64,000 nucleotides of DNA from Gavia stellata (lineage: Eukaryota; Chordata; Aves; Gaviiformes; Gaviidae). The notes below the pieces were generated by a model. It made no database searches and had not been told where the DNA came from. It was given only the letters and a program-made list of their open reading frames with translations. Shown one piece after another: positions 12,401 through 25,497 of the stretch. The stretch lies in the NCBI RefSeq assembly GCF_030936135.1, contig NC_082637.1, positions 47,742,603 through 47,806,602 of the forward strand. Direction: 5' to 3'. Position 1 is the stretch's first letter. Each line of letters opens with the position of its first letter. The position numbers were made by a program, and so were the translations under genes.

Positions 12401-15400
12401 GTAGAAGAGTTGGTACAGTTAGTCCTGGAAGGCCACACAGTCATCATACCTAAGAACACTTCTCCCCTGTGCTCCACTAATTTCCTTTCCAAAGAAGACC
12501 TTGCCTTGTCCTTAATTTTTTGTAGTATGCTTCTCAGTGCATCTATACATTGGTATATTTCAGATGCTGAGATGAGTACAGAAAGGCTACAAACTATTCA
12601 TTCAGTGAAGCTGCTGATTTGAAGAGCACTTCTCTGTGGAAGGCCTTCTGTCTGGAATGCAGTGTTACTTTTGGCTTATGTATCCTGAAAGAGTTTGCTT
12701 CTTGAACACCAGGCAGCCCATGGCATCTTGTGATGCAAGCACAGGTAGCTGAGATGAAACTCCTTCAGCATTAAACACCAGGAGCTGTCAAAAGGCAGTC
12801 CCATTTTAAAACCCAGTTGTCTTGAGTGTTCCTCCATATCCCAGGTTGGTTACACTTCCAGACATATTGCAAGTCATAATTTTCCCCCTTTTTATTAAGG
12901 CCAGGAAAAAAAATAGAATTGAATGCCTGCTCAGGGTTCAGAGGCCAAGTGGTAACTAATACAAATAGGTGGTCATGAGCTCACTGGTTGCTGTCAAAGA
13001 CAGCTGTAGAAACATCTGGCAGGTCTGTGGCAGAGCTGTAAACAAGGGGTGGAGATACCAGTAGCTGAAGGGAGCAAGGACGTTTAAAGGATAGCATACT
13101 AAATCTCTCCACTTTTACTGATGGGTCGATATGGTCTGAAGTACGCATATCTTTGTAACAGCAACATGCATAAAAATAAATAGAAAATAATAAAGATTAT
13201 ATACATTACAAGGCAGATATCTTCTTTTCCATTTTGTAGTTTTTCAACATCTTGCTGAATAGATTCTGGTCCAGAGCTCCTGGGTACTGCTATTATTTAA
13301 AGAAGAAAGTCTGAAGTAGATGCTAGAGAACCGTCTGCATACATTTAGGTGAATTTATACAGTAAAATAAATAAATAATAAAAAAGATAAAATAAAAATA
13401 ATCCATGCAGATACTTAAGCAGATGCTTTTACTAGCAATAACATTTGGCATTAATGTTGTACCATTTAAATGAAAACAGATGATGAGTATCATCACTAAA
13501 ATTTTACTTTTTTGCCACCTAATCCTCCAAATGCTTAAGAGTGTCAATATCCTTAGACACATAAGGACTGTGTTTGATTTTAAAAGGCCTATTTATATAC
13601 ACAGTTAAATGAATAAAATTTTTGCAAGATTGTAAAGGAACAGTGTTATCTTCTTTTTAAGACCAGAAATCTCACAGAAGTGTCTGTAAAGGCATTTGTT
13701 CTGTTCCATGAATGCAGAAATAGCTCATGGCAATCAGAGAGCTAAACCCACATATTGGTAGCAAAAGAATGCTCTTATGTGAGCAAGTGCTTCTTCTCAC
13801 CTCATCTGTCCCAGAGACATGGTGGATTATTGAATTTACTTGGAAAGAAGTAAAGATGGATTTCAGTGTTGAGATGGGGCCTGCAGTAGGCAAAGGCTGA
13901 GAGAGTTGCTGAGGAGAGGGGCTTGGTGAGGTGCTCTAGTGAAGGCACAGGCCTCTGGAATGGTGAAATTGAGAAAAGTTTGTAGGTCATAGTATCTGGG
14001 ACTGAAAGTACAGCCCTGAGGGAAGAAATACAAATTTGTGGTTTAGAACGTAGAGAGGGGAAATGCTAGTTATAAGAATTGCTGTGAGTGCCTTATTGAT
14101 GGAAATTGGGACAAGGTTGCAGATGACCTAGCCTGCCAGCTGAGGAAAAGAAGATGTTGCAAAGACCATGGTGTTCAAAGGGATATTTTTTTTCCAAAAA
14201 TAAGTGTTATTTTTTTCTTCTCCCTCTTCTTAAAAAAAGTATAAAGAGAAGGAAGGAGTGAAACAAAGGGAAACTTCTTTCCTCAGCCATTAATACAAGT
14301 TTCTCTGGTTAGAAACTCTAGTATCACTTTGCCAAATAATGCAAATGCTTATTAACAAACCCCCTCATTTTTATTTTAAAATTTAAAATATATGTTACTT
14401 AAAAATACTGCCTTAAATGTAATGTGTAGCTGCTTATGAAGGGAAAATCTTGCAATCGTTAAAAAAAGAAATGTATCCTGAATGGCACCTTTGTTTCTGA
14501 GCTAAACATTACGAGAAAGATAAGAAATCTGACTGACTTCCCAGTATGTTGCCTTTTAAGGATATTGATTAAGGCCTTGTAGATTACTTCCTGGGAGGTG
14601 TAAATGGCTAGGGATAAGATTATTTGCATCCATAGACACACACACAGAGAACTATTTTCTCCACAAGTGATTCTCTTGTAAATGACATCTTTGCCTTCTC
14701 TTTATGTTCCTGAATCCCTTTTCCCCTGGAAAGCACTGTGATTTCATTATCATAGATTACTGAAGAGCCTTGCTTTTGTGATCTGTCTCACTAATAACTT
14801 GTAAGATTGAATGGACATTATAACCATGCATCATCTAAGAAAGTTGTGCTGATGATCTACAGCATAATTTACATGTAGATGTCACCCAAGGAAGATGGCA
14901 TTAAGCTGCAAACTCGGTGTAGTTGTGAATCAGGGCCTTGCAGATGCAGGTGATGGTTGCTTTTGCGGTCAGGACTTGTCCTTAATGAAAGCAAGGTTGC
15001 TTGTTTCTTAGGTGAGAAATAACTTGAATATGTTTTTTGTATTTCACTTACTGCCACATTAGTGGGTTGGGTAATCCTCACAAATATGATCAAAGCATCT
15101 GTAAGTATGCGGTGTGAAAGGAGCAATGCTGAATTACAAAAGGATGGGGAAATTGGAAAAGGAAGGGGGCTGAAGCATTTGTAGGTTTGGGTGAATAACT
15201 GTGTGACTGCTTTGAGCAGGGCAGTTGGACTAGGTGACCTCCAGAGGCCCTTTCCAACCTCACTGATTCTGTGATTTCTGACAACAGGTAAAATGTTAAT
15301 AGTGATTACCCATGAGGAGCCTAAGCATAGGAGGGAACATAGGTGTGGAATGCCAGTTGAAGGGAAGACGTTAGAAAGAAGTCTATAATGAAGCATTTCT

Positions 15401-18400
15401 CTATCCAAATGTAACTTCCCACTGGTGACCAATAGATGATGGCTTTGGGTTTTCTTGTGCAGGCCTAACCTGATGATTGGAAGAAAGCAACTGCTGTATG
15501 TGAACTTGAACAAGTACAGCCCTATGTATTTCTAGAAATGGAAATTATTATTTGTAGGTGCTTCTTCTGTTGCAAATTCTTGCCATGCATGAGTAAGCAC
15601 CCTGAAGAACCTACACTTATGAACAGATTAAGTCTAGTTTCTGCCAGCTTGCCAGGCTCTCTTTTCTGGGCAACATCTCACCATCAGAAAAATGGTGGCA
15701 TCTGAACTTTGGGAAATATATATTCTGCCATCATGCTTGATACTTCATGCCCATTTTTCGGACTAGGATATGGGGTAAAGCAACAGCCCTCTGAAGGTTG
15801 TTGGGTGGCCCTTTTGGAGTTGTAGATAGCAACACAGTTCCACGTCTGTCCTGATGAATATTTCTAAAGCCTCTGCCACCCTGTGATCTGATCAGGATTT
15901 GTGGCTTTGCTCCTTCTGAAGAGATTAGTCCTGAGGAGTTATGATGGACACCTCTCACCTCCCACCCCCATTCCTCCTCTGCTTGGTTTTACTGTTGAAG
16001 AAAAACCTCAATGCATTGCAGCCTAATCCAATATGTGGACAAAAGCTGTATGAACTTTTCCAACCTGAGTGTCTAATAAATCAGTGTCTCAATAAAGAAC
16101 AGATGACTTAACCTGGGAGATAGGAAGGTGGGGAATAAGTCAAGGAAATAGAGTACTTTTACAGTTTATTCAGACTTCGTGTTGATTAAGGCCATCTAGT
16201 TCCAACAGAGGTCAAGTGTCCAGCTGCCACTTCACTGTCGCTCAGCAATTCAGCTCCTGCAATAGCCCTTCTACCAAAACACACTGCTATGAATTGGTCT
16301 ATTAAAATGAATTAGATCCTGCAGAGTGACTGCTGGTCTGCAGCTACTGTGACAGGGGAAGTCCTTCTCACTGGGTTACTTGATTTGGGCAGCAGAGGAG
16401 AATGTTTTATTTTATGCGGTAAACAGTTTCCTGTAAATTATTAGTGAATACATTTTAGAAGGGTGCAGCTGATTATAGATAAACCTTTCCACTGAGAATA
16501 AGGTCACCACTCTCATTACACTGCTATTAATGGGGTTTTGACTCGGCTGTTGTCAGCAGTCGGTTCCAGATAGGCTGGGAACTATTTTTGCCTCATTGTT
16601 AGCGCTCATAAAGATAAACAAGCGATGGGAGCAGCTTTATGAACAGCAAAGATAGCCGTTTATATAAACATCCTAAGATACAGAAGACTGTGTCATAGAA
16701 AAATATTGGTCTCTGACCAGTCTCTGTGCCAGTATTTGGAGGTATTTGTAAGGTTGCTTCTTACTGAGATGATAAATAAGGTGGACAGGGAGGAACCTTT
16801 CCTCTTGGTGTACCTATGCATAATTGTTTTTAGACCACGCTGTGCATTTTCCAGAGGACATGAGGCTGTTTTGCTGGCTCAGAAGAAATTATGCCTTTAT
16901 ATGTTACTTATTACAAAGAGATGTATAGGTGAAAAGAGGTGAAAGAGAAAAGGGATAGTTATGAAGTTACAAGAGGAAAAATGCAGAGGGGAGAATAATT
17001 TCCCCTTCCTCCGCAGTATTATAACAGAAGGACAGATAATAAATAGCCCCAGGTGAAAGCTGTAGAACTTGGAAAAAATGATCACAGTAAGGTCTGAGGA
17101 AAAAGTAATAGATACAAGCTTGAAAACACCCAGTAAAGGAAGGTGCAGATTGCTTTTTAAATGATGAGTTGATGGTCCAGGGGGGTTTTCTTCTTTCTTT
17201 TATTAAGTTTTATTTTTTTAAGCTTATGAATGGCATAATAAATGTGTTATCTAATGAAACCTCAAGCAAAGTTTAAATAACTGATTTTCCTTTTCTCTGC
17301 TTTTATCTTGGTAGAAGCAATTATTTTTAAAAGGCTTCGAACCTTTGTTTTGTAAGACTTGTTTGCAGTTGTTCAGCAAACCATTTTATAAAGAATGACA
17401 GAAGTCCTCTGTAGAGGATCTAGCTGTGTTTAATGAAAACCCATGTATTGTGATGATTGTACCTTCACCAGTTACTCCAAGCAAAAGAGTACAGTTTTAC
17501 CTATTTTTTCAAGATTTGTATCTGTACTTGCGTTAGTGATATAGTAGGTGATTTGTTTCCTTTTTTGGTACTGAACCATTGCTACAATTCAGTAAGGAAC
17601 ACCATGTTGCCAGTCACACTGTGTTTCACAAGATGTAAATCTGAGGTCTTCATCTCTTGTGGTTGTTAAAGATACTACAGCGTGTTTTTTTCCTCCAGTG
17701 AAAAGAAGGTAGCGTTCATATTGGGTCAAGCTCAAGCATCATGCCTGCTAAAGCAAATGAGAGCTTTGTCATGGACTTCAGTAGGGGCGAGGTTCCTGCA
17801 AGAAGTTTCTGTGGTTTTAATTGAATATGGAGAGCTTGGAGAGTTAGGGTCTGGTTAAGCTCAGTTCTTAACTGCACAGGACCTAATACATTGATACCAA
17901 GCCTTCGATTATTGGAAGGTAATTCTACACATGCTAATAAATGGGGACGATGTGTTCGCAAACCCTTTACCTTATCTCTGCCTTAGGTAAGTTTTCATTG
18001 TATGTTACCCGGCTGGTCTTTCAATGCCTTTCACAGATGCAAACACTGGAAATTCCCAAACTCCACTGGAGTGGGATAGCTTGGGTGCATAAAGATCAAT
18101 ACAGGACAACCAAAGATGAAATGCTTTTGCATGATTTACAATTAATAAATTCTTTAATTTAATTTTAATATTACATAATTTTTTAAAAATGCAAAGTCTT
18201 TAAAGTTATTTTCATCAGTGTTACTTAATAAAATTAATATTTCTTTACATCTGTACCTTCATCTTGGAAAGGGAAAAGTGCAAGGAATACAAAAAATTCA
18301 ACTTTTAGCTGTTGCTATAGTTTTTACGTAGAAATCAATTGTATGCTACATTGATTACTGCCAGCACAAAACCCTAGACAAATTAGGTAAGATGGAAAGC

Positions 18401-18530
18401 ATACTATGTTAATATTTCTTATGACTTCAGCTTTTATTTCGCAGATAATTTTAATGAAACATGGTTATTTAGTTCCTTATTTTTCTCATTATTTCTTTCC
18501 TGAAGTGCTCATGATGGCTTATTCTTCCAG
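9496..18530. other. Non-coding sequence upstream of the first LRRC2 coding exon
   Basis: Either 5' flank or an intron behind a non-coding first exon. The splice acceptor at 18528-18530 shows that transcription starts upstream of 18530. I recognise no coding exon. It contains a short CR1 3'-end fragment (15205-15276), an A/T-rich AAATA-type simple stretch near 13360-13400, a possible decayed CR1 tail near 16170-16270, and a GATA-motif-rich stretch at 16475-16690. A 214-codon minus-strand frame at 14869-15513 runs through the CR1 fragment and looks spurious. Confidence 0.6.
15205..15276 (+). mobile_element. CR1 3'-end fragment
   Basis: A roughly 70-bp piece reading GGCAGTTGGACTAGGTGACC, then a CCAGAGGCCCTTTCCAACC-like block and ACTGATTCTGTGATT. 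This is the standard CR1 3' UTR and terminal octamer without any ORF, so it is a very short 5'-truncated insertion in the + orientation. Confidence 0.85.
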
Positions 18531-18551
18531 GGGAAGCTTAATGTCGACAGT
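18531..18551 (+). other. LRRC2: LRRC2 5' UTR portion of the first coding exon
   Basis: The acceptor ATTCTTCCAG ends at 18530 after a T-rich tract. Twenty-one non-coding bases follow before the ATG at 18552. The start context has A at -3 and G at +4, a strong Kozak context. The acceptor implies at least one non-coding exon further 5', which I could not locate. Confidence 0.85.
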
Positions 18552-18676
18552 ATGGGGCATCAGGTGATAATATTTGACTTTTCTCTCATAAGAGGACTGT
18601 GGGAAACTCGAGTCAAGAAGAACAAAGAACGTCAGAGGAAAGAGAAAGAAAGATTAGAAAAAAGCTCACTGGAGAA
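18552..18676 (+). CDS. LRRC2: LRRC2 coding exon 1 (residues 1-41 plus 2 nt)
   Basis: Encodes the N-terminus of leucine-rich repeat-containing protein 2. It begins [20 protein letters not shown], which I recognise as the vertebrate LRRC2 N-terminus from memory, not from a search. A highly charged Lys/Arg/Glu segment follows (about residues 20-41) and looks helical. LRRC2 is a heart- and skeletal-muscle-enriched protein reported to associate with mitochondria; its biochemical activity is not established. The ATG is the first codon of the conserved block and has a strong Kozak context. The exon ends at 18676 before GTAAGC, leaving two bases of a Lys codon that the next exon's first base completes. 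It lies between the inverted CR1 copies A and B. Confidence 0.95.
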
Positions 18677-21600
18677 GTAAGCCAACTTTTCTGCTCTTCA
18701 TTTTAACTGAATCCATTATTATTATCCACTAACAATGCCACATACTAAGCTTTATCAGATGATTAAAATCATTTTTGGGCGTTTGTTTTCCATGATTTCT
18801 CACCTCCTTTCCTCAGATGATTGTAAGAGAAATGCAGCACAAACTGTGCTTGTATTTCATGAGTCTCTGTTTTTTCCTATGTAGACTGTGATTTACTAAT
18901 GGTGTATTTTATTGTCTACTCTGTAGATTTAATTTGAAGAGAAAAATAACACATTTTGTACCTTTCTATTACTTATACGCTATACAAAAGTATGGCTCTT
19001 GATTATGGAATTCATGAAAACATGCTCATAAAATTCAGTACTAAAAATACTTTAAGTCTTTTTATTGAGTTGACAGGAGAAACAAAGGAATTACATAAAC
19101 GGACACATACAATTGCTTCTGAATAGGAGAGAGAAGATAAAAGAATTATCAGAGGATTTTTTTCTTATTCAAATATGAAAGAGAGTCTTGATTATAATGC
19201 TTACACCCACTAATCATGTTACTGTTTTTATTATATTTAATTTATGGTTTCTTTAAGCAATATTTTGGTTTCTTTATGTTCTTTCCCATTAGAGACAGTG
19301 AAATATTATACTGTGCTGGCAATGTTGGAAACATATGACTTATAATTTTTCCCATCTGAGAAAAGAAAAAAGCAATAAAAATCACCTTCTGCTTTAAAAA
19401 TAAAATGTATAGGGTTGAACAGTGCCCTTGTTTAAGAGCATCATTGCATTGAACATTTGTGTGGTGTTTTGACCATCTCAGGAGACCCCCACTCACAGAT
19501 TCGCACTGCCAGTGCAGCTACAGTGACAAGAGAGCAGCTGGGCTAAGGGGAGACCAGGGTAATATAAAGTCTGACTGCCCTTTCTGCAAGACCTTTCTCT
19601 TCAAAACATCCACCATTGCAGTCTTGGTTCTCTTGTCTCTACCCAAAGCCTGCATTAAAAACCATAACCCTAACAAAAAAAAAGAAAAATTAATCTTGTC
19701 CTTCACATTAAATTCTCAAGCAAGAATAAGCTTTCCTTTTTGGTATAAGCTGAGGGATAGAAAAAGTTTGCTGTTGTGACTGTTACCCTTATGGTGGAAA
19801 AGTGAAAAGATTTGGGCTGAAACTCGATCAAACACGATTTCTATCCTGGATGCTACATTATTAAGAAGTGGCTTTGTGCAATTCTAATGCAGATAAAGCA
19901 GGCAGCTCTCTACTTTACTTCCATCTATGTCAGCTAGTGGCTATTGGGGTACCACTGCAGCCTTCTTCATAAAAAAAATTTATGACTAGGAATCCACTGG
20001 CAGATGCAGTCATCCTCAGAACTGACCAAAGGTCATTCCCAATGTGGACCTAAATGTCGACATCTCCCTGCTACGTTTTGTTTGGGTTTTGCTTTTCTGT
20101 GGTGCAGAAGGTATCTTCTGAGTTCACTAGTACAAAAGCAAACCAGCAGCGCCAGCCATGGGGAACTTCTGTATGGAAGAAGGAAAGGGGGTAACCTTAT
20201 ATGCTCTGAGGTAACTAATTTCAGCTCCCATGTTTTTTGTCAGTTGCGTACGTCGTTAGGCCTCATTTCTTGTGTTTTCCATAAAAACAATGCATTCTCC
20301 CAGCTGTTTCTGCCTGTGATTATTTGTCTGTAGCCACTTCTACATCTGAAAGAGTGGAGCTTGACCGCCTGTTCTGCTTTTTTCCACTAATGAGGTCCAA
20401 AGTCATTCTGTTATCTTCCCGCACCAACTGGAGATGGGGAATTTGGGATATGATGCAGAGAAGTAAAAGGTTCCAAGTGCACTTTCAGCATTCACAAAGG
20501 ATTTTTGTTTTCTTCCTTTCTCTTGCAATTTGCATTAAATACTTTGTCTTGTTGCACATCTTCATGCAATCAGATTGCTTTCCAGTTATTTCTACTTCTT
20601 TTAGAGCTCCTGGAAAAAACGAAGAAATACATCAGACTTTGTTTCCTGAATGTGAGTGATCAGTATTTCACCTGCTGAAATGAAAGGCAAAGTTGATGCC
20701 CATTCTTATGATGCAGGCCTCATACAATGGATAAAGCTGGTAGAATAATGGTCAAAGTCATAAAAATATTGGTAATAAAATACAAAATTCAGTTAAAAGA
20801 AAAAATATCTTTTTTTTTATAACGTGTGCAGTGACCACTGGCCTTTAGGTCCTAAAGGTCAGTTCACAAGTTATTTCTTAGATTTTTTTCAGTGCTTCAA
20901 AAGGTTGGGTCAAAAATAGGACAAGATTTTGCTTGTTGTTTGCTCAAAAGTATAGATAAAATTGTAATTATAATTAAATGCTTAAGAGAAATAATGTTTC
21001 CCTGTAGAAATAAATTTCATTATTTTAGGGAGTTCTGTGTGTGACCAAATTCTGATATTCTACTCAGAGATTAAAATTTTACCACTGTCGGGTAAGTCCA
21101 CTGAAATCAATGCTAGTAGTTACTGTCAAGTCACAGTAAGAAAGTATTTTGGAAAAGCTTTTGACCCAAAATGATGATTCCAAAAAGGCATTCAAAGAAG
21201 GCAGTTTCCTGAATTGAGGACTGCATTCTAGCATTTAAGATTCTAGATATTTACTTTTGCCAGCAGCCAGAGTGAATTCCCAAGTAGGCCTGTAATTAAT
21301 AGAGCTTCTCTGCAGATACACTTGTGTAACAGATGAGTTTGGAATCTGGCCTGCTGAGGCTGCTTTGCCTTTTTTTTATTTTTTAAACAAAATCCAGTTT
21401 TTCTCAGAGAGGTTACAGTTCACTAATGCCCTTGAGATTGTGCAGTTCCTTATCAGCCGTGTTGCTATGTAAAATGACCTGATAATATGTAGTGAAATGT
21501 AGTATACATTATTTGAGGAAAAACTCCCAGTTAACTTCTAGGGAACTTTGCTTGCCTTGGGCTAAGGTAATTTAGTTCATGCAGGGTCAGTCAGTAGGCT

Positions 21601-24186
21601 GTCACATGTAAGACATTTCTCTTTTTTGACTGAAGATTTTCTAAGAGGAAAACCTCACAAATAAATGCAAAGCTTGAACTGTGTATTAATGGTGAGGTCT
21701 TGTAAAGATTTTGTGAATTTACAGGTCTAGAACAGATGTTTAAGCAGCTGGCCAGTGAAAGCTGATTTTGGAGAACAGTCTACTGAGAATATTGTGAGAG
21801 GCTCATATCTGGCTTTCTGAGATACTGATATCAGATCATTTTGGGTGGAGTTAATTCAGTCTTCTGTTTCCCCGTCGTTTTTGTGGGATTGTGGAAGTAT
21901 GGCAGTTTAAGGAACCCCTACTTTTGGGGGGCATGTATAAACCAGCAACTGAGTATAAACAAAAAAGAAACAGTACAGTGTTGTGCGGGAGTAATTTCAT
22001 GTTACTTCATGTCCTTAATGCCACCAGACAAGCCCATTCTAAATCTCCCATAGGATTTCAGACACAAACTGTTACAAAAAACGTGCATTGTTCCATGGTT
22101 ATCTACATGTTTATGAAAGTCTGTATTATGGAAAGAAGTTTGTGTTTATAGCACTGTTTTATATTTAATCTTCTAGATTCTGGTAGTAGTGCACAATCTT
22201 ACATTGTACCCTGAAATCCTGAATGCTGTCAGACTAACTTGATGTGGTATGATGATTTTCCTCATTAATTTTTCCTTTCTACTTGTCATTTTTTTGGAAA
22301 GGGAATGAGAGTGAATGTTTACAGTTAGATTTTTTTTTTTGAAGGATTGCAACATGTTTGTCTTCTGTGTGAAAAGCAGGTAAGGTTAAAATTGAAGGCT
22401 GACAAATTAAGCATTCAAGTGAGGAAATGACAGAGCTGTTTGCCCAGATTAGCTATCTAAATCTTTGCTGTGGAATGGCACAGCCTCCCCTGTCCACCAA
22501 CCAAACATGCAGCAAAGATAACAGTTTGTTCAGCCACCTTTTCCAGTGTGTCTCTTCTCCAAAAATTTCCTCTCAAGGTCTGGCTAGCTAAAGGTGCATG
22601 TATTATTCTTCTGAGCTATGCACTTCCTGAATGTTAAAAGTCAGAAGAGAACTTTCACTCTACAGGCAGGCAGTGACTTTTTTCCCTGAGAGTTTATGCA
22701 TTTATTTAATAAAATAGGTTTGTCTCTATCTTTCTGCCGAACTTCAGTGTTATAACTCCATTTGTACCTGAACTAAGATTTTATTTGTGATGTTTCTCTT
22801 TATTCTCCCCCTCAATACCCAATTCAGAAATCTTTTAAGCAAGACTAAAACTCAAGCTGGGAGTCCTTAGCCTCAAACAAAAATTACAGGCAACAAGTTG
22901 GGAGCAGATCTGCAGCACTAATGACCACTTATGTTACTTGCCTTTGTCCTTAGGCACTTGTGCATACAGACCTTGCATATAACATAATGCGCGCAAATGG
23001 GTTGGAAGATAAAAGCTGCTGTTCAGCCACAATCCTTTACAACCCATGGAAAAGCCTGGCAGAGGGACTGAAATTAAATTAATCCAATTGAATTTGAAGC
23101 AAATGTTACTAATCCATCAGGAATATTAGTCTGGCCTGAGCTGCAGTTTAACTGTACTGCCTTTGTAAAAATTCCATAGGATTATTTAATGATCCTGCAT
23201 GGCTAGTGATTCTGATTTAAATATCACCCAGGAGTACTAAACTGGTGTCACCATGTAGTGTCCAGGCTATTTCTTCCATCCTGATTTAGAGGAAACAGTG
23301 CCATCTAATGAAACTTCCTTTCTTTGCCTAAGAAGCATAGCTTTTCCTGAAGACCTTCTAACCAGACATTGAGCAGTGGGTAATTGCAGAAGGAAGAACC
23401 AGTCAAAGAAACCCAGCTAATCCTCATTTACTGGGATGGTTCTGAAATCCTTACTAATGCAAACTTCTTGTTTTCTAAGCGGGTCGCTCTTTGAAGCATC
23501 CAATCACTGAATTCATTCTACAGTAATTCTTTGCATCAGGTTGAGTAGATTCATGATTTTGTTAGAGAATCTAAAATACCAAGCAAGGAACTCCCATATC
23601 CTCGAAAGGAAATATTTATAATAAAATATTTTAATTCTATGTTAAATCTCTTTGCTGCGGACATGATCCAATAGTGAAGTAATGTTTGGGGAACAATTAC
23701 CTGAAGAAAAGTTCAGCCCTAACCAAAATGGAAATACTTGAATATTCCATTTCCCTGCTGATCCTGTTTCGTATCTATAGTGTATTGTCCTGAAAGCTTA
23801 CTGAAAAACAACAATGTATTGGGAAATAATTGCCAGAATTATCTTATCCTCTACACCACTTACAGTCTGTTTTAGTGACAGGTGTGCTTTTGTGTTACAG
23901 ATATAAAGGTATGAAACATAACTTTTTTTGACAAACATAAGCAGCATGCAGTCAACCTTTTTTAAAATTAGTTGGACAATCTGCATGATTGAAGTGGAAA
24001 TACTGGGGTAGTTAGCTGAGTTGGAATGTGAGAACTCATCTGGGTCCTGTGTCCAGAAAAAATATTTTTTGTGTTCATACTTCCACCTAAATTAGGCTTG
24101 GCTTGACTTGACTAACACCTATTTTTTGAATATTGAAAATGGTAGTTGTTTCTTTAATCTGAATGCAACTGTTTGATCAAGCTCTA

Positions 24187-25497
24187 CAGAATCACAGAAT
24201 CACAGAATCACAGAATGATAGGGGTTGGAAGGGACCTCTGGAGATCGTATAGTCCAACCCCCCCGGCAGACCAGGTTCACCTAGAGCAGGTTGCACAGGA
24301 ATGTGTCCAGGCAACTTTTGAATATCTCCAGAAAAGGAAACTCCACAACTTCTCTGGGCAGCTTGTTCCAGCAGTCTGCCACCCTCAAAGTGAAGAAGTT
24401 CCTCCTTGTGTTCAGATGGAACTTCCTATGACCAAGTTGGTGTCCGTTACCTCTGTCCTGTCACTGGGCACCACTGAAAAAAGACTGGCCCCATTCTCCA
24501 GGCACCCACACCTTAAGTGTTCAGAAGCATTAAGATCCCCCCTCAGTCTTCTCTCCTCCAGACTAAAAAGACCCAAGTCTCTCAGCCTTTCCTTGTAATC
24601 AAGAAAGATGTTCCAGTCCCCTAATCATCTTTGTAGCCCTGTGCTGTACCCTCTCCAGCAGTTCCCTGTTCTTCTTGAACCGGGGAGCCCAGAACTGGCC
24701 ACAGTACTCCAGATGCGGCTTCACCAGGGCAGAGTAGAGGGGGAGGATAACCTCCCTCAACCTGCTAACCATACTCTTTCTGATGCACCCCAGGATGCCA
24801 TTGGCCTTCCTGGCCACCAGGGCACACTGCTGGCTCATGGCCATCCTGTTGTCCACCAGGACTCACAGGTCCCTTTCCACAGAGCTGCTCTCCAGCAGGT
24901 CAGCCCCTAACCTGTACTGATGCATGGGGTTATTCCTCCCCAGGTGCAGTACCCTACACTTGCCTTTGTTGAATTTCATAAGGTTCCTCTCTGCCCAACT
25001 CTCCAGCCTGTCCAGGTCACGCTGAATGGCAGCGCAGCCTTCTGGTGTGTCAGCCACTCCTCCCAGTTTTGTGTCATCAGCAAACTTGTTGAGGGCACAC
25101 TCTATCCCTTCATCCAGGTCGTTGATGAATATAGTGAACAGGACTGGACCCAGTACTGGCCCCTGGGGAACACCACTTGGTACAGACCTCCAATTAGACT
25201 CTGTGCCACTAATCACAACCCTCTGAGCTCTATGTATCAGCCACTTTTCAATCCACCCCACCGTCTGTACATCTAACCCACACTTCCTAAGCTTGCCTAT
25301 AAGGATGATATGGGAGATGGTGTCAAAAGCCTTGCTGAAGTCAAGGTAGACAACATCCACTGTCCTCCCCTCATCTATCCATCCAGTCATGCCATCATAG
25401 AAGGCTATCAGATTGGCCAGACATGACTCCCCTGTGGTGAATCCCTGTTGACAACTTCTGATAACCTCCTTTTCCTCCACATGCTTTGAGATGACAC
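24187..25497 (-). mobile_element. CR1 LINE copy B, 5'-truncated, sister of copy A
   Basis: About 1.31 kb on the minus strand. The terminal ACAGAATC repeats (minus-strand 3' end) begin at about 24187. Homology to copy A stops at about 25497, inside the RT domain (A position about 8200). Translated segments differ from A at only about four or five residues in roughly 290, and no length difference is visible in the 3' UTR and tail apart from extra terminal octamers. It is inserted antisense in the first LRRC2 intron, in inverted orientation relative to A. Confidence 0.93.
24599..25480 (-). pseudogene. CR1 RT fragment of copy B
   Basis: The C-terminal two-thirds of a CR1 RT, reading on the minus strand from 25480 down to the stop near 24599. 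[20 protein letters not shown] and the catalytic KFADD are intact. An in-frame TGA separates the open segments 25480-24863 and 24856-24599: the GGA of copy A (D-L-G-V-L-V) reads TGA here. The end R-G-L-E-H-L-S-stop is the same frame disruption seen in copy A, so it predates both copies or was shared by conversion. It is a dead fragment with no endonuclease. Confidence 0.92.

Noticed and set aside
14869..15513. 214-codon minus-strand open frame
   Set aside because: It runs through the CR1 3' fragment at 15205-15276 in antisense, has no recognisable domain and is low-complexity elsewhere; a chance frame.
16170..16270. GGCCATCTAGTTCCAAC-like stretch resembling an antisense CR1 3' UTR
   Set aside because: Only a short match and no terminal octamer; too weak to list as an element.
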